Positions 60,466 to 64,000 of a stretch of DNA of 64,000 nt are shown piece after piece. The position numbers and the translations under genes were made by a program. The stretch covers positions 27,365-91,364 of the forward strand of contig JAFAKB010000026.1 in assembly GCA_019235885.1 (NCBI GenBank), in the 5' to 3' direction. Position 1 is the first letter of the stretch, and each line of letters begins with the position of its first letter. The stretch comes from Candidatus Eremiobacterota bacterium. Its GTDB lineage: Bacteria > Vulcanimicrobiota > Vulcanimicrobiia > Vulcanimicrobiales > Vulcanimicrobiaceae. The notes beneath the pieces are model-generated. The model saw nothing but the letters and a program-made list of their open reading frames with translations, was not told where the DNA came from and ran no database searches.

Positions 60466-62985
60466 TTATACCGCCTCCGCCGGCGGGGCGACGATACCCA
60501 GCGCGACGGCGCGGGCGACGGCCCTGGCGCGCGAGTTCACGCCCAGCTTGCCGGTGATGCGGGCGACGTGCGTCTCGACGGTGCGCGCCGAGACGATCAG
60601 CCGTTGCGCGATCTCGCGGTTGGTCAAACCGGCCGCGAGCAGCTCCAGGATCTCGTGCTCGCGCGCGGTGAGCGGCTCGAGCGGCTCGTCGCGTTTCGCC
60701 GCGGCGCTCGCCGTGCGCCCGCGCAGGTGTGGCGCCGCGAGCCGCGCGACGAGCTGCGTCTCGTAACGCGGCCCGCCGTGCGCCGCGCGCGCGAGCAGCT
60801 CGTCGTACGTTTCGGGCCGCTGTGCGCCGCGCGCGATCAAGCGCAGCGCGACGCCGAGCGGCGCCAGCGCCTCCGGCTCGGCTCGGCGCGCGATCAAGCC
60901 GTCGAACGGCGCGCTGCGGAGCGGCGTCTCGACGTTGCGCCCGGCGAGCGCGTCGAGGAAATCCAGCGTTTGCGCCGCCGACCACAGCGAGACCGCGTCG
61001 GCGCCGTCGACCGGCGTCGCTTGCGCGAGCGCGGTGCGCGCGTGCTCGCGGCGCGCGTCCGCGTCGTTCGCGCCGGCGAGCGCGGCGAACGCGGCCGCGT
61101 CGGCACGCGCCAGCGGATCGTCGCCGCCGCTCGCGGCGAGCGCGGCGAGCAGATCGCCGTCGAGCGCGTCCGCGCGCGCGAGAATGCGCATCGCGAGCGT
61201 GCGGGTGCGCTCCGCATCGCGCGCGTACCACGCGGCGTCGGCGGAGCGCAGCGCGGCACGCGCCTCGCGCCGCGCCAGCACGGTCTCGCCGACGTGCAGC
61301 GCCGCTTCGCCGAGCGTCGCGTGCAGTGCGGCGGCTTGCGCGCGCAGCGCAAACGGCCGCGCGATCCGTTCGCCTTCGCGCGCCAGCTCGTACGCGACCC
61401 TCGTCTCGCCGCGCAACAGCGCGAAGCGCGCCGCCCACACGAGCGCGCCGGCGTAGCGCACCAGATCGTCGCCCGCCGCCCACGTCTCGATCAAGCTGTT
61501 CGCGACGTGCTCGGCCTCCTCGAAGTCGCCGAGCGCGAGGTGCGCGTAGGCGGCCAGCGGCGCGACGTCGGCGAGCACGGTCGGATCGCCCGCATCGGCG
61601 AACCCGTCGAGTCGCGCGAGCGCGTGCTCGAAGCGGCCCGCCAGTGCGTCGGCCCACCCGGCGCGCACCAGCGCCTTGCCTTGCGCCGCCGCACCGTGTC
61701 GCGGAGAGCGCGCGAGCAGATCATCGATGCGCTCGCGCGCGACCGCATCGCCGTGCGCGAGATCCGCTTCGACCCACTGCAACCGCGCCTCGAACGCGAG
61801 CGCGTCGTCACCGCTCGCATCGGCGGCGCGGGCCGCCTCGATGAACGACGCGCGCGCGTCGTCGCCGCGCGACTTCGCCAACAGCCCGTCGGTGAGCGCG
61901 ACCAGCGCCGGCTCGGCGGCGCGCGCCGCGCGCACGCGCGCGAGCGCACCGCGCACGCCGTCGACGAGCCCCGACGCGACGGCGGCCGGCGCGTGCGTGC
62001 GCAGAAACGCGGCATCCGCGGCGACGTCGTGCGCCCGCTCCAAATGAAACAGGGCGGGTCGCAAGCGCCCGGCGCGCGCGTACGCGGCGGCCGAGTCGTC
62101 GTGGCGCGCCGCGAGCGCGCGTTCGCCGACGCGGCGCGCAAGCGTCTCGCGCACCAGCGGGTGGACGCGAAAGCCGCCGCGCACCGTGCCGACCAGAGAC
62201 GCGTCGTCGGCGAGCGCGGCGAAGCGCGCGGCGACGGCGGAATCGTTCGGCGCGACGATGTCGGGCTCGATCGTCTCGTACGCCGCGGTCGCTTCCAGCA
62301 ACGCGCGATCGTCCGGCGCAAGCGCGTCGAGCCGGTGCGCGACGAGCTCGTCGAGGAGCGCGTCGGAGGATGCGGGCGCGCGGAGCGCAAGCGCGACCGC
62401 GATCGGCCAGCCTTCGGTGCGCTTCAGCAGCGCTTGGATGCGGGCGTCGTCAGCGCCGACGCCGAGCGAGTGCGCGAGCGCGCGCGTGCGATCCGCATCG
62501 AACCGCAGCCCGCTCGCGTCGACGAGCGCGCCACGTCCGGCGGCGACCGCTTCCGGCATCCCGACGTCGACCGGCACGCGCGTGAGCAAAACGAGCCCCA
62601 CCGGCTTGGGCATGCGCCGCGCGAGCGTGCGCGCGAACGCGGCGAACGAGGGGCCGAGCACGTGCGCGTCGTCGACGACGATCCGCAGCGGCGCATCGAC
62701 GTGGGTCAGCTCCTCGGCGAAGGCGGCGCCGAGCCGCTCGGGATCCGCGCGCTGCTCGGCGAGCGCGAGCGTGAGCCGGCCGACGTCAGGCCGGACGGCA
62801 CGCACGCGCGCCAGCAGCGCCCCGGCGAACGCGTCGGTTTCCCACGGCTGCGCGTCGTACCAGGCGACGCTGCGATCTCCGTCGAGCGCGGCGCGCGTGC
62901 TCGTCGTCTTGCCGTAGCCCGCCGGCGCTTGGACGACGACGAACGGCGCGTCACGGAGCGCCCGCGCCAACGCCTCGGGAAGCAT
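60466..62985 (-). CDS. MalT-like LuxR-family ATP-dependent transcriptional regulator
   Basis: 839 residues. STAND NTPase N-terminus with Walker A APAGYGKTT (about 20-28) and RIVVDDAH as Walker B (about 100-107); a long TPR-like helical middle (about 300-740); and a C-terminal LuxR helix-turn-helix (last 65 residues, LTAREHEILELLAAGLTNREIAQ). Such LAL regulators switch on target genes after binding an inducer and ATP. Direct target unknown; kup lies directly downstream on the same strand. Confidence 0.9.
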   Translation of the reverse strand: MLPEALARALRDAPFVVVQAPAGYGKTTSTRAALDGDRSVAWYDAQPWETDAFAGALLARVRAVRPDVGRLTLALAEQRADPERLGAAFAEELTHVDAPLRIVVDDAHVLGPSFAAFARTLARRMPKPVGLVLLTRVPVDVGMPEAVAAGRGALVDASGLRFDADRTRALAHSLGVGADDARIQALLKRTEGWPIAVALALRAPASSDALLDELVAHRLDALAPDDRALLEATAAYETIEPDIVAPNDSAVAARFAALADDASLVGTVRGGFRVHPLVRETLARRVGERALAARHDDSAAAYARAGRLRPALFHLERAHDVAADAAFLRTHAPAAVASGLVDGVRGALARVRAARAAEPALVALTDGLLAKSRGDDARASFIEAARAADASGDDALAFEARLQWVEADLAHGDAVARERIDDLLARSPRHGAAAQGKALVRAGWADALAGRFEHALARLDGFADAGDPTVLADVAPLAAYAHLALGDFEEAEHVANSLIETWAAGDDLVRYAGALVWAARFALLRGETRVAYELAREGERIARPFALRAQAAALHATLGEAALHVGETVLARREARAALRSADAAWYARDAERTRTLAMRILARADALDGDLLAALAASGGDDPLARADAAAFAALAGANDADARREHARTALAQATPVDGADAVSLWSAAQTLDFLDALAGRNVETPLRSAPFDGLIARRAEPEALAPLGVALRLIARGAQRPETYDELLARAAHGGPRYETQLVARLAAPHLRGRTASAAAKRDEPLEPLTAREHEILELLAAGLTNREIAQRLIVSARTVETHVARITGKLGVNSRARAVARAVALGIVAPPAEAV

Positions 62986-63006
62986 CGCCGAGCGCTTCGC
63001 TGCCTT

Positions 63007-63210
63007 CTACTCCTCACCTCGGGGCGAGCCGTCTTCGCGTTCGAGCGCTTCGCGCTCGCGCTCGGCGCGCGTCCCGCGGCGCGGCTTCGGCTGCATCGGC
63101 CCCGCGCCGCTCTTCTGCCGCACCGCGAGCCACTGCGCCGCCCCGAGCGGGCCGCGCGCAGGCGGCGTCGCGCCTTGCGTCTTCTCTTGCTTCTTCTTCG
63201 GCTTGGCCAT
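63007..63210 (-). CDS. Small basic protein of unknown function
   Basis: 67 residues: Lys-rich start (MAKPKKKQEKTQG), a central LGAAQWLAVRQKSGAGPM that could be a short helix, and a charged tail with RAEREREALERED. It lies just upstream of the regulator gene on the same strand. Probably a real small protein, but support is only compositional. Confidence 0.5.
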   Translation of the reverse strand: MAKPKKKQEKTQGATPPARGPLGAAQWLAVRQKSGAGPMQPKPRRGTRAEREREALEREDGSPRGEE

Positions 63211-63248
63211 CGAGGCTGAGAAGCTTCTGCGCCGAAGTCGTCCGGTCC

Positions 63249-64000
63249 ATGCCGATCATCGAGACGCGCGATCTGCGCAAGGTGTTCCGCTCGCTCGTCC
63301 GGCACCCGGGCGTCGGCGGGACGCTGCGCACGCTGTTCTCACGCGAGTACGAGGACAAGGTCGCGGTCGAGGGCGTCACCCTGACAGTGAACGAAGGCGA
63401 ATTGGTCGGCTACATCGGGCCGAACGGCGCCGGCAAGTCCACGACGATCAAGATGCTCACCGGCATCCTCGTCCCGACGTCGGGCGAGGTCCGCGTCGCG
63501 GGGCTGGTGCCGCACGAGCAGCGGCAGAAGAACGCGCGCAACATCGGCGTCGTGTTCGGGCAGCGCTCACAGCTCTACTGGGACTTGCCGCTGATCGAGT
63601 CGTTCGAGCTGCTGCGCGCGATCTACGGCATCCCCGCCGAGCGGTACCGTGCGAATCTCGATCACTTCACCGGCGTGCTCGACATGGGACCGTTCCTGCG
63701 CACGCCCGTGCGTCAGCTCTCGCTCGGCCAACGGATGCGCGGCGACTTCGCCGCCGCGATGCTGCACGATCCGCGCGTCGTCTTCCTCGACGAGCCGACG
63801 ATCGGCCTCGACGTCGTCGCGAAAGAGGCCATCCGCGAGTTCGTCGCGCGCGTCAACCGCGAGCGCGGCACGACGTTCATCCTCACCACGCACGATCTCG
63901 CCGACGTCGAACGCCTGTGCCGGCGCATCGTATTGATCGACCACGGCACGTTGATTTACGACGGCGACGTCGAACGCATCAAAAACGAATACGGTCGATT
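63249..64000 (+). CDS. ABC transporter ATP-binding protein (ABC-2 type), 5' part
   Basis: Runs off the right edge; 250 residues visible from the ATG at 63249. Walker A GPNGAGKST (about 57), Q-loop FGQRSQLYWDLP, signature LSLGQRMRGD (about 158), Walker B VVFLDEPTIGLD (about 176) and switch His in LTTHDLADVE. The N-terminal insertion FRSLVRHPGVGGTLRTLF and overall pattern match NatA-like ABC-2 exporters (DUF4162 group). The permease partner should lie beyond the window. Divergent from the regulator genes. Confidence 0.92.
   Translation, partial: MPIIETRDLRKVFRSLVRHPGVGGTLRTLFSREYEDKVAVEGVTLTVNEGELVGYIGPNGAGKSTTIKMLTGILVPTSGEVRVAGLVPHEQRQKNARNIGVVFGQRSQLYWDLPLIESFELLRAIYGIPAERYRANLDHFTGVLDMGPFLRTPVRQLSLGQRMRGDFAAAMLHDPRVVFLDEPTIGLDVVAKEAIREFVARVNRERGTTFILTTHDLADVERLCRRIVLIDHGTLIYDGDVERIKNEYGR

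Noticed and set aside
58541..61657. Kup reading frame extended upstream across the regulator gene
   Set aside because: The extra N-terminal part is low-complexity Arg/Ala sequence antisense-like to nothing conserved; the GTG at 60409 with AGAGG fits the family start.

Overview
This is a window of a GC-rich bacterial chromosome (roughly 70% G+C by eye) with dense gene packing, many 4-nt ATGA/GTGA overlaps, a complete hopanoid block and several secreted beta-propeller lipoproteins. The outer-membrane barrel proteins, TP-repeat lipoproteins and the Deinococcus/Bacillus-like branched-chain keto-acid dehydrogenase suggest an uncultured or poorly studied diderm lineage. Candidatus Eremiobacterota/WPS-2 is my best guess, made without any database search. 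No tRNA, rRNA, CRISPR array, integrase or transposase is visible.

Layout. 1-3.5 kb: end of a divergent leucyl-tRNA synthetase, phosphomannose isomerase and small secreted proteins. 3.5-17.5 kb: hopanoid/isoprenoid block (HpnG-like nucleosidase, HpnB glycosyltransferase, squalene-hopene cyclase, squalene synthase, HpnA, HpnH, polyprenyl diphosphate synthase), interrupted by an outer-membrane protein, two propeller lipoproteins, a TP-repeat lipoprotein and a diiron protein. 17.5-18.5 kb: low-GC two-gene membrane cassette. 18.6-25.4 kb: phenylacetate/beta-oxidation enzymes (PaaK, two enoyl-CoA hydratases, convergent thiolase) and the pantoate genes panE and panB. 25.8-29.2 kb: FAD monooxygenase and two tandem malate/lactate dehydrogenase-type enzymes. 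29.3-30.8 kb: a repeat-bearing 73-residue peptide followed after 3 nt by a JmjC/cupin oxygenase, the best candidate for an undescribed peptide-modification system. 30.8-38.6 kb: a minus-strand operon livM-H-G-F-K followed by branched-chain keto-acid dehydrogenase genes with a rearranged E2 (E1beta-E2 fusion plus an E2 lacking its catalytic His). 38.7-40.5 kb: two GNAT proteins, an orphan PemK/MazF-like toxin and a 218-bp tandem duplication carrying two promoter-sRNA-terminator units. 40.5-45.3 kb: MFS transporter, methylmalonate-semialdehyde dehydrogenase, EF-G-like GTPase. 45.5-50.2 kb: envelope proteins. 50.3-52.2 kb: histone H1-like protein with a structured leader, and an orphan DNA methyltransferase. 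52.4-55 kb: MarR-controlled secreted protein, serine hydrolase, SIMPL protein. 55-64 kb: CPA1 antiporter, MFS exporter, cytidylate-kinase-like protein, Kup potassium transporter, MalT-like regulator and the start of an ABC transporter.

Functionally, the Liv importer, the keto-acid dehydrogenase and MmsA (on a separate transcript) fit branched-chain amino-acid (valine) catabolism. The hopanoid genes can take prenyl diphosphates to squalene, then hopene, then adenosylhopane and elongated hopanoids. A short dispersed repeat (core CTTCGACAAGCTCAGGATGA) occurs at five sites, including inside the shc reading frame and at the 5' ends of livF and the E1alpha gene.
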